A stretch of DNA of 64,000 nucleotides from Microbispora bryophytorum (GTDB lineage: Bacteria > Actinomycetota > Actinomycetes > Streptosporangiales > Streptosporangiaceae), in contig NZ_VIRL01000002.1 of assembly GCF_006874465.1 (NCBI RefSeq), forward strand, positions 452,092 through 516,091, written 5' to 3'. Position numbers and translations under genes: made by a program. Shown piece by piece: positions 49,328 through 57,895 of the stretch (its first letter is position 1; each line of letters opens with the position of its first letter). The notes under the pieces are model-generated. The model made no database searches. It was not told where the DNA came from and was given only the letters and a program-made list of their open reading frames with translations.

Positions 49328-50420
49328 CGTGCTGGACCAGGTGATGCGCTGGTGGGGGCAGGGGCGGCGGTTCGGCCTCGCCACCGTCGTCGGCACCTTT
49401 CGCAGCGCGCCGCGCCCGCCGGGGGCGGCCATGGCCGTCCTCGACGGCGAGGTGGCCGGCAGCGTGTCGGGCGGCTGCGTCGAGGGAGCGGTCTACGAGC
49501 TCGCCGCGCAGGTCGTCGCCACCGGGACGCCGGTGCTGCAGCGGTACGGCGTGAGCGGCGACGACGCCTTCGCGGTCGGCCTGACCTGCGGCGGGATCAT
49601 CGACGTGTTCGTGGAGCCGGTCTCGAAGGAGGACTATCCGGAGCTGGGGGAGCTCGCCGCGGACGTGGCCGCGCGGCGGCCGGTCGCGGTGGCCACGATC
49701 ATCGCCGGCCCCGGTCGCCTGGGGGCCCGCCGCCTGGTCTGGCCGGACCGGGCGGCGGGCTCGCTCGGCTCGGCCCGGCTCGACGACGAGGTGGACGACG
49801 ACGTGCGCGGCATGCTCGCGCAGGGCCTGACCGGCGTGCGGCGCTACGGCCCCGAGGGCGAGCGGCGGCTGGACGACCTTGGGGTGTTCGTGCGGTCGTT
49901 CGCGCCGCCGCCGCGCATGCTGGTCTTCGGCGCGATCGACTTCGCCGCGGCCGTCGCGCGGATCGGCCGCTTCCTCGGCTACCACGTGGTGGTGTGCGAC
50001 GCGCGGCCGGTCTTCGCCACGGCCAAGCGGTTCCCGGAGGCCGACGAGGTCGTGGTGGCCTGGCCGCACGATTATTTGGCCAGCGCCGAGGTCGACGAGC
50101 GCACCGTGATCTGCGTGCTCACCCACGACCCGAAGTTCGACGTGCCGCTGCTGGAGGCGGCCCTGCGCACCCCCGCGGCGTACGTCGGGGCGATGGGGTC
50201 GCGGCGCACGCACGCGGACCGGCTGGCGCGGCTGCGCGAGGCCGGCCTGACCGAGGACGAGCTGGCCCGGCTGAGGTCGCCGATCGGGCTCGACCTCGGG
50301 GCGCGCACGCCGGAGGAGACGGCCGTGTCGATCGCGGCCGAGCTGATCCAGCTGCGCTGGGGCGGCAGCGGCAGGTCGCTCACCGAGACGTCGGGCCGCA
50401 TCCACGGCGAGTCGCGGTGA
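49320..50420 (+). CDS. XdhC/CoxF-family molybdenum cofactor insertion protein
   Basis: The 366-residue protein has the N-terminal XdhC domain (GSVSGGCVEGAV, GLTCGGIIDVFVEP) and the C-terminal Rossmann domain (YVGAMGSRRTHADRL, GLDLGARTPEETAVSIAAELI). Family members bind and sulfurate the molybdenum cofactor before insertion. It overlaps coxE-like by 8 bp and the next gene by 4 bp. Confidence 0.92.
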   Translation: MRDVLDQVMRWWGQGRRFGLATVVGTFRSAPRPPGAAMAVLDGEVAGSVSGGCVEGAVYELAAQVVATGTPVLQRYGVSGDDAFAVGLTCGGIIDVFVEPVSKEDYPELGELAADVAARRPVAVATIIAGPGRLGARRLVWPDRAAGSLGSARLDDEVDDDVRGMLAQGLTGVRRYGPEGERRLDDLGVFVRSFAPPPRMLVFGAIDFAAAVARIGRFLGYHVVVCDARPVFATAKRFPEADEVVVAWPHDYLASAEVDERTVICVLTHDPKFDVPLLEAALRTPAAYVGAMGSRRTHADRLARLREAGLTEDELARLRSPIGLDLGARTPEETAVSIAAELIQLRWGGSGRSLTETSGRIHGESR

Positions 50421-50989
50421 GCGGTGCGGCGGTCGCCGGGCTGCTGCTGGCCGCCGGTGGCGGCAGCCGGTTCGGCGGGCCGAAGGCGCTGGTGGAGTTC
50501 GAGGGGGAGCGGCTGGCCGACCGCGGGGTGCGGCTGCTCGCCGAGGGCGGATGCCGGCCGGTGCTGATCGTGGTCGGGGCGGCCGACGTGCCGGTCGCCG
50601 GCGCGGTCGTCGTGCGCAATCCCGGCTGGGCGACCGGCATGGGGTCGTCGCTGCGGGCCGGGCTGCGCGCGCTCCCGCCGGCCGCCCCCGCGCTGGTGAT
50701 CGCGCTGGCCGACCAGCCGCTGGTGCGGCCCCAGGCGGTGCGCCGGCTGATCGCGGCGTTCGAGGCCGGCGCCCGCGTCGCCGCCGCGGCGTACGGCGGG
50801 ACGCCGCGCAATCCGGTGCTCATCGCCCGCGAGCACCTGGCGGAGGTGGCCGCGCTCGCCGAGGGCGACGTGGGGGCGCGGCCCTTCCTGCGCGCGCACC
50901 CCGAACTGGTCACGGCCGTGCCCTGCGACGACGTGGGCGACCCCGCGGACATCGACACCCCCGCTGACCTGCGCCGACTCCATAAGTGA
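50417..50989 (+). CDS. Molybdenum cofactor cytidylyltransferase-like NTP transferase (MocA type)
   Basis: The 190-residue GT-A fold nucleotidyltransferase starts with LLLAAGGGSRFGGPKAL, the nucleotide-binding signature, and has ADQPLV and TPRNPVL segments of MocA/CoxI proteins. It probably makes the cytidine dinucleotide form of the molybdenum cofactor. GTG start at 50417 overlaps the XdhC stop as GTGA. Last gene of the module. Confidence 0.9.
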   Translation: MSGAAVAGLLLAAGGGSRFGGPKALVEFEGERLADRGVRLLAEGGCRPVLIVVGAADVPVAGAVVVRNPGWATGMGSSLRAGLRALPPAAPALVIALADQPLVRPQAVRRLIAAFEAGARVAAAAYGGTPRNPVLIAREHLAEVAALAEGDVGARPFLRAHPELVTAVPCDDVGDPADIDTPADLRRLHK

Positions 50990-51066
50990 TAATTCGCCCG
51001 ATTCGCCGCTCTTAGTGGGCTCCGTCACAATGATCGGAAAAACAGTCCGGCCGAGCGGAGCGTGTC

Positions 51067-51867
51067 ATGACGAAGCAGGCGCCCGGCGGGTTCGACGTCA
51101 CTCAACCCAACGTCGCCCGCATGTACGACTACTACCTGGGCGGCAAGAACCACTTCCCGGCCGACCGGGCGGCGGCCGAGCGGATCATCGAGCTGTCCGA
51201 TGGGCACGTACGGGAGGCCGTGCTTGAGAACCGCGCGTTCCTCGGCCGGGCCGTGCGCTACCTGGCGGCCGAGTGCGGCATCCGCCAGTTCCTCGACCTC
51301 GGCGCCGGGCTGCCGACGCAGGGCAACGTCCACGAGATCGCGATGAAGGAGGCCCCCGACGCGCTCGTGACGTACGTGGACAACGACGCGGTGGTGGCGG
51401 CGCACGCGCGGGCGCTGCTGGAAGGCGATCCGCGTGTGCGCTTCCTGCTGGGCGACCTGCGCAGCCCCGAGGAGATCCTCGCCGCGGCGTCGGAGAGCGG
51501 TCTCAGCTTCGAGCGGCCCGTCGCGCTGCTGATGGTGGCCTGCCTCCACTTCGTGCCGGACGAGGAGGACCCGGAGGGGATCGTCGCGGCCTACCGCGAA
51601 CTGCTCCCCTCCGGGAGTGTCCTCGTCATCTCGCACGCCTGCTCCGACCCCGTCCCGGAGGCGATGGCCGCGGCGGGCGGCGTGTACGGCAGGGCCAACG
51701 CGCCCTTCGAGGCCAGGCCGGCGGCGCGGATCGCCGGGTTCTTCGACGGGTTCGACATGGTCGAGCCCGGAGCGGTCCCGCTGAACGAGTGGCGTCCCGA
51801 GCTCGACGCGCTGCCGCTGCGCGGCGGCTTCCTGCCGGTGCTCGGAGGCGTCGGACGCAGACCCTGA
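51067..51867 (+). CDS. SAM-dependent methyltransferase, DUF574/Methyltransf_19 family
   Basis: The 266-residue protein shows the family start NVARMYDYYLGGKNHFPADR, the SAM loop FLDLGAGLPT and VDNDAVV acidic motif. These enzymes are abundant in actinomycetes and mostly of unknown substrate. It follows the cofactor genes by 77 bp with its own GGAG. No functional link to neighbours is evident. Confidence 0.9.
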   Translation: MTKQAPGGFDVTQPNVARMYDYYLGGKNHFPADRAAAERIIELSDGHVREAVLENRAFLGRAVRYLAAECGIRQFLDLGAGLPTQGNVHEIAMKEAPDALVTYVDNDAVVAAHARALLEGDPRVRFLLGDLRSPEEILAAASESGLSFERPVALLMVACLHFVPDEEDPEGIVAAYRELLPSGSVLVISHACSDPVPEAMAAAGGVYGRANAPFEARPAARIAGFFDGFDMVEPGAVPLNEWRPELDALPLRGGFLPVLGGVGRRP

Positions 51868-52012
51868 CGGCGGGCATGCCCGTCCGCCTGATGCGGCGCT
51901 CCGGACACCGCTCCGTCCGAGCGCATCTTGTCGGTCGCGGCACTAGCCTTGGGACCCGAATACGGAACATCATTCGGTTACTGGCGGGTTCACGCGTGGA
52001 AGGACGAAGCGG

Positions 52013-53047
52013 ATGCGGATCGGGATGGCCCTCAACTACTCGGGGGGCTTCAAAGAGACCGTCGCCGAGCTGGCCGACTACGAGAAGGCCGGGCTCGACA
52101 TCGTGTTCGTGGCCGAGGCGTACAGCTTCGACGCCGTCAGCCAGCTCGGATACATCGCGGCGAGGACCGAGCGGCTGCAGATCGCCTCGGGCATCCTGCC
52201 CATCTACTCGCGCACACCGGCTCTGCTGGCCATGACGGCCGCCGGCCTCGACTACGTCTCCGACGGGCGGTTCACGCTCGGCATCGGCTCCTCGGGCCCG
52301 CAGGTCATCGAGGGCTTCCACGGCGTGCCGTACACCGCGCCGCTCGGCCGCACCCGCGAGGTCATCGAGATCTGCCGCAAGGTCTGGCGGCGCGAGCGGC
52401 TGCAGTACGCGGGCAAGCACTACACGCTGCCCCTGGAGGGCGGCACCGGCCTCGGCAAGCCGCTCAAGCTGATCAACCACCCGGTGCGCGAACGCGTCCC
52501 GATCGTGATCGCGGCCATCGGGCCCAAGAACGTGCAGCTGGCCGCCGAGCTGGCCGAGGGCTGGGAGCCCATCTTCTTCGTGCCCGAGAAGGCCGGCGAC
52601 GTGTGGGGCGCCTCGCTCGCCGCCGGGCGGGAGCGCCGCGACCCCGCGCTCGGCGAGCTGGACGTGATCGCCCAGGCCATGCTGGCGATCGGCGACGACA
52701 CCGGCGACATGCTGGAGCTGGGCCGTTCCATGGCCGCCCTCTACATCGGCGGCATGGGCGCCAAGGGGAAGAACTTCTACAACGACCTGGCCCGCCGCTA
52801 CGGCTACGAGAAGGAGGCCGAGCGGATCCAGGACCTCTACCTGGAGGGCAGGAAGAAGGAGGCCGAGGCGCTGGTGCCGATGGAGCTGCTGGAGCGCATG
52901 TCCCTGGTCGGTCCCGAGGGGCACGTCAGGGAGCGGCTCGCCGCGCTGCGCGAGGCCGGCGTCACCACGCTCAATGTCGCCCCCATGGGCCGCACCCACG
53001 AGGAGCGCGTCAAGCTCATCGAGAAGATCCGCGACCTGGCCTCCTGA
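52013..53047 (+). CDS. LLM-class F420-dependent oxidoreductase
   Basis: The 344-residue luciferase-like TIM barrel begins MRIGMALNYSGGFKETV and has SGILPIYSRTPALLAMTAA, FTLGIGSSGPQVIEGFHG and PIVIAAIGPKN motifs of F420-dependent reductases. Substrate unknown. A GAAGGA Shine-Dalgarno precedes the ATG. Upstream TAGCCT (51943-51948) is a possible -10 with a leader of about 58 bases. Confidence 0.9.
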   Translation: MRIGMALNYSGGFKETVAELADYEKAGLDIVFVAEAYSFDAVSQLGYIAARTERLQIASGILPIYSRTPALLAMTAAGLDYVSDGRFTLGIGSSGPQVIEGFHGVPYTAPLGRTREVIEICRKVWRRERLQYAGKHYTLPLEGGTGLGKPLKLINHPVRERVPIVIAAIGPKNVQLAAELAEGWEPIFFVPEKAGDVWGASLAAGRERRDPALGELDVIAQAMLAIGDDTGDMLELGRSMAALYIGGMGAKGKNFYNDLARRYGYEKEAERIQDLYLEGRKKEAEALVPMELLERMSLVGPEGHVRERLAALREAGVTTLNVAPMGRTHEERVKLIEKIRDLAS

Positions 53048-53093
53048 GCCGTCCGGCGGCGCGGGGGACCGTCCGGCCCGCGCCGCGTGGGCG

Positions 53094-53099
53094 TAGAGT
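53094..53099 (+). promoter_or_regulatory. Near-leaderless -10 box
   Basis: TAGAGT lies seven bases before the GTG at 53107 and there is no Shine-Dalgarno, so the transcript should start at or one base before the start codon. Confidence 0.45.
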
Positions 53100-53106
53100 C
53101 CCGGGC

Positions 53107-54168
53107 GTGACGCACACATCCCGCCGCGCGCGGCTGGCCGAGGCGCTGCGCGAACACGAGGCGGCGGCTGTCCTCGTGACCTGGCCGGTCAACGTCCGCT
53201 ACCTGACCGGCCTGGCGAGCTCCAACGCCGCCGTGCTCGTCACCGCGACGGGCGAGGCCGCACTCGCCACCGACTCGCGCTACCTGGAGGCGGCGCGGGC
53301 GGTGTGCTCGGGCGTCGAGGTGATCGAGGACCGCGACGTGGCGGGAGCCCTGCTCAAGCGGGGGCAGGGCGCGGCGCGGGTCGCGGTGGAGGCCGACCAC
53401 ATGCCGGTGGGGCTGTTCCAGCGGCTGGCCGCCGAGCATGCGGGCCTCGTGCCGGTCGGCGGTCTCGTGGAGGCCGTCAGGGCCGTGAAGGACGAGGGGG
53501 AGATCGCGGCGCTGCGGCGCGCCTGCGCGATCACCGATGAGGCGTTCTCCCTGGTCGTGGAGCGCGTCGCCCCCGGCGTCACCGAGCGGGAGATCGCCCG
53601 GTGGCTGGAGGCCGCCATGGTCGAGCTCGGCGCCGACAAGCCGGCCTTCGACTCCATCGTGGCGAGCGGCCCCAACGGCTCGATCCCGCACCACTCGCCC
53701 TCGGACCGGCCGGTCGGGCGGGGCGACCTGGTGACCATGGACTTCGGCGCCCGCTACGACGGCTACCACGCCGACATGACCCGCACGGTCGCGGTGGGCC
53801 CGCCCGCGACGTGGCAGCGCGACCTCTACGACCTCGTACGGCAGGCCCAGCGGGCCGGCCGCCACGCCGTACGGGCGGGGGCGACGGCGCACGAGGTGGA
53901 CGCCGCGGCGCGCGACGTGATCGCGGAGGCGGGTCACGCCGAGCGGTTCGGCCACGGGCTGGGCCACGGAGTCGGCCTGGAGATCCACGAGCTGCCGTTC
54001 CTGGGCCCTGGCAAGACCGGTAGACTAGAGGATCGAGTTCCGATCACCGTCGAGCCGGGGGTTTATCTTCCGGGCAGGGGCGGTGTGCGCATCGAGGACA
54101 CGCTGGTGACGCGTGGTGACGGGCCGGAGCTTCTCACACTGACGACCAAGGAGCTGCTCGTCCTGTAG
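53107..54168 (+). CDS. pepQ: Xaa-Pro aminopeptidase/dipeptidase, M24 family
   Basis: The 353-residue metallopeptidase has an N-terminal creatinase-like domain ([19 protein letters not shown]) and the pita-bread catalytic domain. The latter has metal ligands in [41 protein letters not shown] and GVRIEDT. It cleaves X-Pro peptide bonds. It directly precedes efp, the conserved actinobacterial pairing; efp relieves stalling at prolines. Confidence 0.93.
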   Translation: MTHTSRRARLAEALREHEAAAVLVTWPVNVRYLTGLASSNAAVLVTATGEAALATDSRYLEAARAVCSGVEVIEDRDVAGALLKRGQGAARVAVEADHMPVGLFQRLAAEHAGLVPVGGLVEAVRAVKDEGEIAALRRACAITDEAFSLVVERVAPGVTEREIARWLEAAMVELGADKPAFDSIVASGPNGSIPHHSPSDRPVGRGDLVTMDFGARYDGYHADMTRTVAVGPPATWQRDLYDLVRQAQRAGRHAVRAGATAHEVDAAARDVIAEAGHAERFGHGLGHGVGLEIHELPFLGPGKTGRLEDRVPITVEPGVYLPGRGGVRIEDTLVTRGDGPELLTLTTKELLVL

Positions 54169-54193
54169 GGCAGCCGCACGCGGGAGACTCTAC

Positions 54194-54754
54194 GTGGCGA
54201 CGACGAACGACCTGAAGAACGGACTCGTGCTCAAGCTCGACGGCGGGGAGCTGTGGACCGTTGTCGAGTTCCAGCACGTCAAGCCGGGTAAGGGCGGTGC
54301 GTTCGTCCGCACCAAGCTCAAGAACATCATGTCCGGCAAGGTCGTCGACAAGACCTTCAACGCCGGCGTGAAGGTCGAAGTGGCGAACGTCGACAAGCGG
54401 GACATGCAGTACTCCTACCTCGACGGCGACGACTTCGTCTTCATGGACACCGAGACCTACGACATGGTCAACATCCCGCGCGAGGTGGTGGGCACCGCCG
54501 CCAACTACATGCTGGAGAACACGACCGCGACGATCGCCTTCAACGAGGGCAACCCGCTGTACGTCGACCTCCCGGCGGCCGCCGAGCTGACGATCTCGCA
54601 CACCGACCCGGGCCTGCAGGGCGACCGCTCCACCGGCGGCACCAAGCCCGCCACCCTGGAGACCGGCGCCGAGATCAAGGTCCCGCTCTTCATCACGACC
54701 GGTGAGAAGGTCAAGGTCGACACTCGCACCGGCGAGTACCTCGGTCGGGCCTGA
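54194..54754 (+). CDS. efp: Elongation factor P
   Basis: The 186-residue, three-barrel tRNA-shaped factor helps ribosomes through polyproline stretches. The tip loop reads [14 protein letters not shown], with the Lys that contacts the CCA end. The C-terminal oligonucleotide-binding segment ends [17 protein letters not shown], as in the family. GTG start 54194. nusB begins two bases after its stop. Confidence 0.97.
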   Translation: MATTNDLKNGLVLKLDGGELWTVVEFQHVKPGKGGAFVRTKLKNIMSGKVVDKTFNAGVKVEVANVDKRDMQYSYLDGDDFVFMDTETYDMVNIPREVVGTAANYMLENTTATIAFNEGNPLYVDLPAAAELTISHTDPGLQGDRSTGGTKPATLETGAEIKVPLFITTGEKVKVDTRTGEYLGRA

Positions 54755-54755
54755 C

Positions 54756-55166
54756 GTGTCGGCCCGGGGGAAGGCCCGCCGCCGCGCGCTGGACGTCCTC
54801 TTCGAGGCCGAGGCCCGGCAGTTGAGCCCGCTCAACGTGCTCGCCGAGCGGGTGGAGCGGGCGGACCCGCCGGTCAACGAGTACACCTCCTTCCTCATCG
54901 AGGGCGTGGTCCGGCACCTGGACCGCATCGACGAGCTGATCTCGACGTACGCCGAGGGCTGGACTCTGGAGCGCATGCCGGCCGTGGACCGCAACGCCCT
55001 GCGCGGCGGCACCTACGAGATGCTGTGGTCGGAGGAGGTCCCGGAGGGCGTGGTCATCAGCGAGTGGGTGCACCTGGTGGCGGAGCTGTCGACCGACGAG
55101 TCGCCGCAGTTCGTCAACGGGCTGCTGGCTCGCTTCAAGCAGCTCAAGCCCTCGCTTTCGCTCTGA
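54756..55166 (+). CDS. nusB: Transcription antitermination factor NusB
   Basis: The 136-residue all-helical protein binds boxA RNA with S10 during rRNA transcription. It has ARRRALDVLFEAEAR near the start and the C-terminal LRGGTYEMLW and INE-like surface (ISEWVHLVAELSTDESPQFVNGLL). The GTG at 54756 follows the efp stop by one base. In Streptomyces this gene is next to bldD-pyrR; here they are over 50 kb apart. Confidence 0.95.
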   Translation: MSARGKARRRALDVLFEAEARQLSPLNVLAERVERADPPVNEYTSFLIEGVVRHLDRIDELISTYAEGWTLERMPAVDRNALRGGTYEMLWSEEVPEGVVISEWVHLVAELSTDESPQFVNGLLARFKQLKPSLSL

Positions 55167-55269
55167 CCCCAGGGCCCTCGGTCCTCGACGCCGGCCCTTG
55201 GCAGTGCCGAGAGGCCGGCGGTTCCGAGAGGTCGACAGTTCGTTCGAGAGGCCGACAGGGAGGCCGCAA

Positions 55270-55992
55270 GTGCGTGACGCCACACGCCGCGCCGTCGTCT
55301 GGGAGGCGCTGCGCGCGCTCCTGGCCGAGCGGACGGCCGCCACCGGGCGCGACACGCTCGACATCGTGGACGCGGGCGGCGGCACGGGCGGCTTCGCCGT
55401 GCCGCTGGCCACGCTCGGACACGCCGTGACCGTGGTCGACCCCACCCCTGATTCGCTGGCCGCGCTGGAGCGCCGCGCCGCCGAGACGGGCGTCGGCGTG
55501 AAGGGCCTGCAGGGCGACGCCGCCGACCTCGGCGACCTGCTGGATCCCGGCAGCGCCGACCTGGTGCTGTGCCACAGCGTGCTGGAGTACGTCGAGGACC
55601 CGGCGGGCGCGCTCGGCGCGGTCGGCGGCATCCTGCGGCAGGGCGGCGTGGTGAGCGTGCTGGCCGCCAACTCGGTCGCCGCGGCCGTCCACCGCTCGCT
55701 GGCCGGCAACTTCGACGAGGCGCGCCGGGTGCTGTCGGACCCGGCGGGCCGCTGGGGCGACCGCGACCCCACGCCGCGCCGCTTCTCCCGGGAGACGCTG
55801 GGCGCGCTGCTGGCCGGCGCCGGGTTCACCGTCGGCGAGGTGCACGGCGTGCGGATCTTCGCCGACCTCGTCCCGGGCATGCTGGCCGACAGCGACCCCG
55901 AGGGCCTCGTCGCGCTGGAGCGGGCGGCGGCGACCCATCCCGTGCTCCGCGACGTCGCCACCCAGATCCACGTCATCGCCTACCGCCAGTAG
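55270..55992 (+). CDS. Class I SAM-dependent methyltransferase
   Basis: The 240-residue protein has the SAM loop IVDAGGGTGGFAVPLA, an acidic VVDPTPDSL, and LVLCHSVLEYVEDP, typical of small Rossmann methyltransferases. A GAGGC/GGGAGG stretch precedes the GTG at 55270. The 103-bp gap after nusB contains imperfect GAGAGGCCGACAG repeats. Substrate unknown; close relatives sit beside dinB in related genomes and are thought to modify tRNA, though this is not shown here. Confidence 0.85.
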   Translation: MRDATRRAVVWEALRALLAERTAATGRDTLDIVDAGGGTGGFAVPLATLGHAVTVVDPTPDSLAALERRAAETGVGVKGLQGDAADLGDLLDPGSADLVLCHSVLEYVEDPAGALGAVGGILRQGGVVSVLAANSVAAAVHRSLAGNFDEARRVLSDPAGRWGDRDPTPRRFSRETLGALLAGAGFTVGEVHGVRIFADLVPGMLADSDPEGLVALERAAATHPVLRDVATQIHVIAYRQ

Positions 55993-56022
55993 AAAAAACG
56001 TTCGGGTAGCACGGTGGTCGGG

Positions 56023-56028
56023 TAGGGT
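56023..56028 (+). promoter_or_regulatory. Leaderless -10 box of dinB
   Basis: TAGGGT is followed by exactly six bases and the dinB ATG (56035). No Shine-Dalgarno and no obvious SOS box are present in the 42-bp gap. Confidence 0.55.
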
Positions 56029-56034
56029 GACCTC

Positions 56035-57279
56035 ATGTCCCGGAACCAGCTGCTGCCTCGGGATCCGTCGCCACCGCCGGACGGTCCGGTCGACGACAGC
56101 GGCTGCCCCATCCTGCACGTGGACATGGACGCCTTCTACGCCAGCGTCGAGCTGCTCGACCGCCCGGAGCTGCGGGGCACCCCGGTCATCGTCGGCGCCA
56201 CCGGCGTGCGCGGGGTCGTGCTGAGCGCCACCTACGAGGCCCGCAGGTTCGGGGTCCATTCGGCGATGCCGATGACCCGGGCCCGGCGCATCTGCCCGCA
56301 GGCCACGGTCATCCCGCCCCGCCACGCCATGTACGCCGAGGTGTCCCGCGGCGTCATGGAGATCTTCAAGGCGGTCACCCCCGAAGTGGAGCCGATCGCC
56401 TCCGACGAGGCGTTCCTCGACGTCGGCGGGGCCCGCCGCAGGCTCGGCAGCCCGGCGGCCATCGCCCGGATGATCCGCGCCCAGGTCGCCGAGCGGCACG
56501 GCATCACCTGCTCGGTGGGGGTGGCGAGCACCAAGTTCGTGGCCAAGCTCGCCTCGCGCCAGTGCAAGCCCGACGGCCTGCTCGTGGTCCCGGCCGACCG
56601 GGTGGTGGAGTTCCTGCACCCGCTGCCCGTCGCCGCTCTGTGGGGGGTGGGAGAGCGCACCGAGCAGGCCCTCGTACGGCTCGGCATCCGCACCGTGGGG
56701 GATCTGGCCCAGGTGCCGGCGGCGACCCTCCAGCGCGAGTTCGGCGCCGTCGGCGCGCATCTGGCGGCCCTGGCCTGGGGGCGCGACGAGCGCCGGGTGG
56801 TGCCGCACGCGCCCGACAAGAGCATCGGCAACGAGGAGACGTTCCCGCACGACGTCGACGACCCCGCGACGATCAGGCGTGAACTGCTGCGGCTGTCGGA
56901 GCGCGTGGCCGCGCGCCTGCGGGCCGGCGGGCACGTCGGCCGCACGGTCAGCGTCAAACTCCGCCGATCCGACTTCACGACCATCACCCGGTCGCGTACG
57001 CTGCGCGAGGCGACCGACGTCGCGAAGGAGATTTTCGACACATCATGCGAGCTCTACGAGGCCGCCGGGCTGGAGCGGGTGCGGTTGCGGCTGGTCGGCG
57101 TGCGCATGGAGAACCTGATCCCGGCCGCCGCCGCGACGCGTCAGCTGGGGCTGGGGGAGCGGGAGACCGGCTGGCGGGAGGCCGAACAGGCCATGGACCG
57201 GGCGGCCCGCCGCTTCGGTCCGGACGCGGTGAAGCCGGCATCGCTTGTTCGTCGTCCGTTTGGTCCAATAGGTCCATGA
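56035..57279 (+). CDS. dinB: DNA polymerase IV (Y family)
   Basis: The 414-residue translesion polymerase has catalytic carboxylates in HVDMDAFYASVE and ASDEAFLDV, the helix-hairpin-helix LWGVGERTEQALVRLGI and a little-finger domain. A QLGLG stretch in the C-terminal region could be a degenerate clamp-binding motif. The gene appears leaderless. The last 15 residues (PASLVRRPFGPIGP) are unconserved. Confidence 0.94.
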   Translation: MSRNQLLPRDPSPPPDGPVDDSGCPILHVDMDAFYASVELLDRPELRGTPVIVGATGVRGVVLSATYEARRFGVHSAMPMTRARRICPQATVIPPRHAMYAEVSRGVMEIFKAVTPEVEPIASDEAFLDVGGARRRLGSPAAIARMIRAQVAERHGITCSVGVASTKFVAKLASRQCKPDGLLVVPADRVVEFLHPLPVAALWGVGERTEQALVRLGIRTVGDLAQVPAATLQREFGAVGAHLAALAWGRDERRVVPHAPDKSIGNEETFPHDVDDPATIRRELLRLSERVAARLRAGGHVGRTVSVKLRRSDFTTITRSRTLREATDVAKEIFDTSCELYEAAGLERVRLRLVGVRMENLIPAAAATRQLGLGERETGWREAEQAMDRAARRFGPDAVKPASLVRRPFGPIGP

Positions 57280-57426
57280 CGTCACCTCCGGTTTGGACCG
57301 CGTTGGACGTTTTCTTTCGCCTACGTCTGAGGCCTCGTATTCTGGGGATAACCGACCGCGAGGTTCGGACACCCCGTGTCGTCCGTTGCCGTCTTCCCCT
57401 GAATGGGGCCGTCCTTGGGAGGCGCC

Positions 57427-57804
57427 GTGCCGCTATCTGAGCACGAGCAGCGCTTGCTCGACCAGATCGAGCAGGCCCTCTATGCCGAGGACCCGAAGTG
57501 GGCGAACACCGTACGGATCAGCGATCCGCGCAGCCACTACAAGCGCCGCCTGGTGAAGGCCTCCATAGGCTTCGCACTCGGCGTGGTCCTGCTGATGGTC
57601 GGCGTCGTCGCGGCCCAGATCTGGCTCGGTGCCGCCGGCTTCGTGGTCATGCTGGCCACCTGCCTGTGGGGCCTGTCGAGCTGGAAGCGCATGAACGGGT
57701 TCGGTGACTCCCCGCCGTCCCGCGAGCGCGGCCGCCGCCCCCAGCGCCAGAGCTTCATGGAGCGAATGGAAGAGCGCTGGCGCCGCCGCCACGACGAGCA
57801 CTGA
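57427..57804 (+). CDS. DUF3040 membrane protein
   Basis: The 125-residue protein starts PLSEHEQRLLDQIEQALYAEDP, the DUF3040 hallmark, then has two transmembrane helices (about 48-66 and 71-88) and a basic C-terminal tail. Function unknown; conserved in actinobacteria upstream of the mraZ cluster. The GTG at 57427 has GGGAGG five bases before it. Confidence 0.92.
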   Translation: MPLSEHEQRLLDQIEQALYAEDPKWANTVRISDPRSHYKRRLVKASIGFALGVVLLMVGVVAAQIWLGAAGFVVMLATCLWGLSSWKRMNGFGDSPPSRERGRRPQRQSFMERMEERWRRRHDEH

Positions 57805-57842
57805 TCCCCATCTGAATCACCGCCCCCCATCCGAGGCAACGC

Positions 57843-57869
57843 CGGTGGGCCCGTGTCGCGGGCCCACCG
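57843..57869. terminator. Bidirectional hairpin terminator
   Basis: A perfect 11-bp stem (CGGTGGGCCCG with CGGGCCCACCG) over a 5-base loop lies between the convergent DUF3040 and transglutaminase genes, 39 and 27 bases from their stops. Confidence 0.7.
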
Positions 57870-57895
57870 ATTCGTCTGCGGCGGGAGCCGGCCGA

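Noticed and set aside
55993..56034. LexA/SOS box upstream of dinB
   Set aside because: No CGAAC-n4-GTTCG-type palindrome is present; the gap holds only a leaderless -10.
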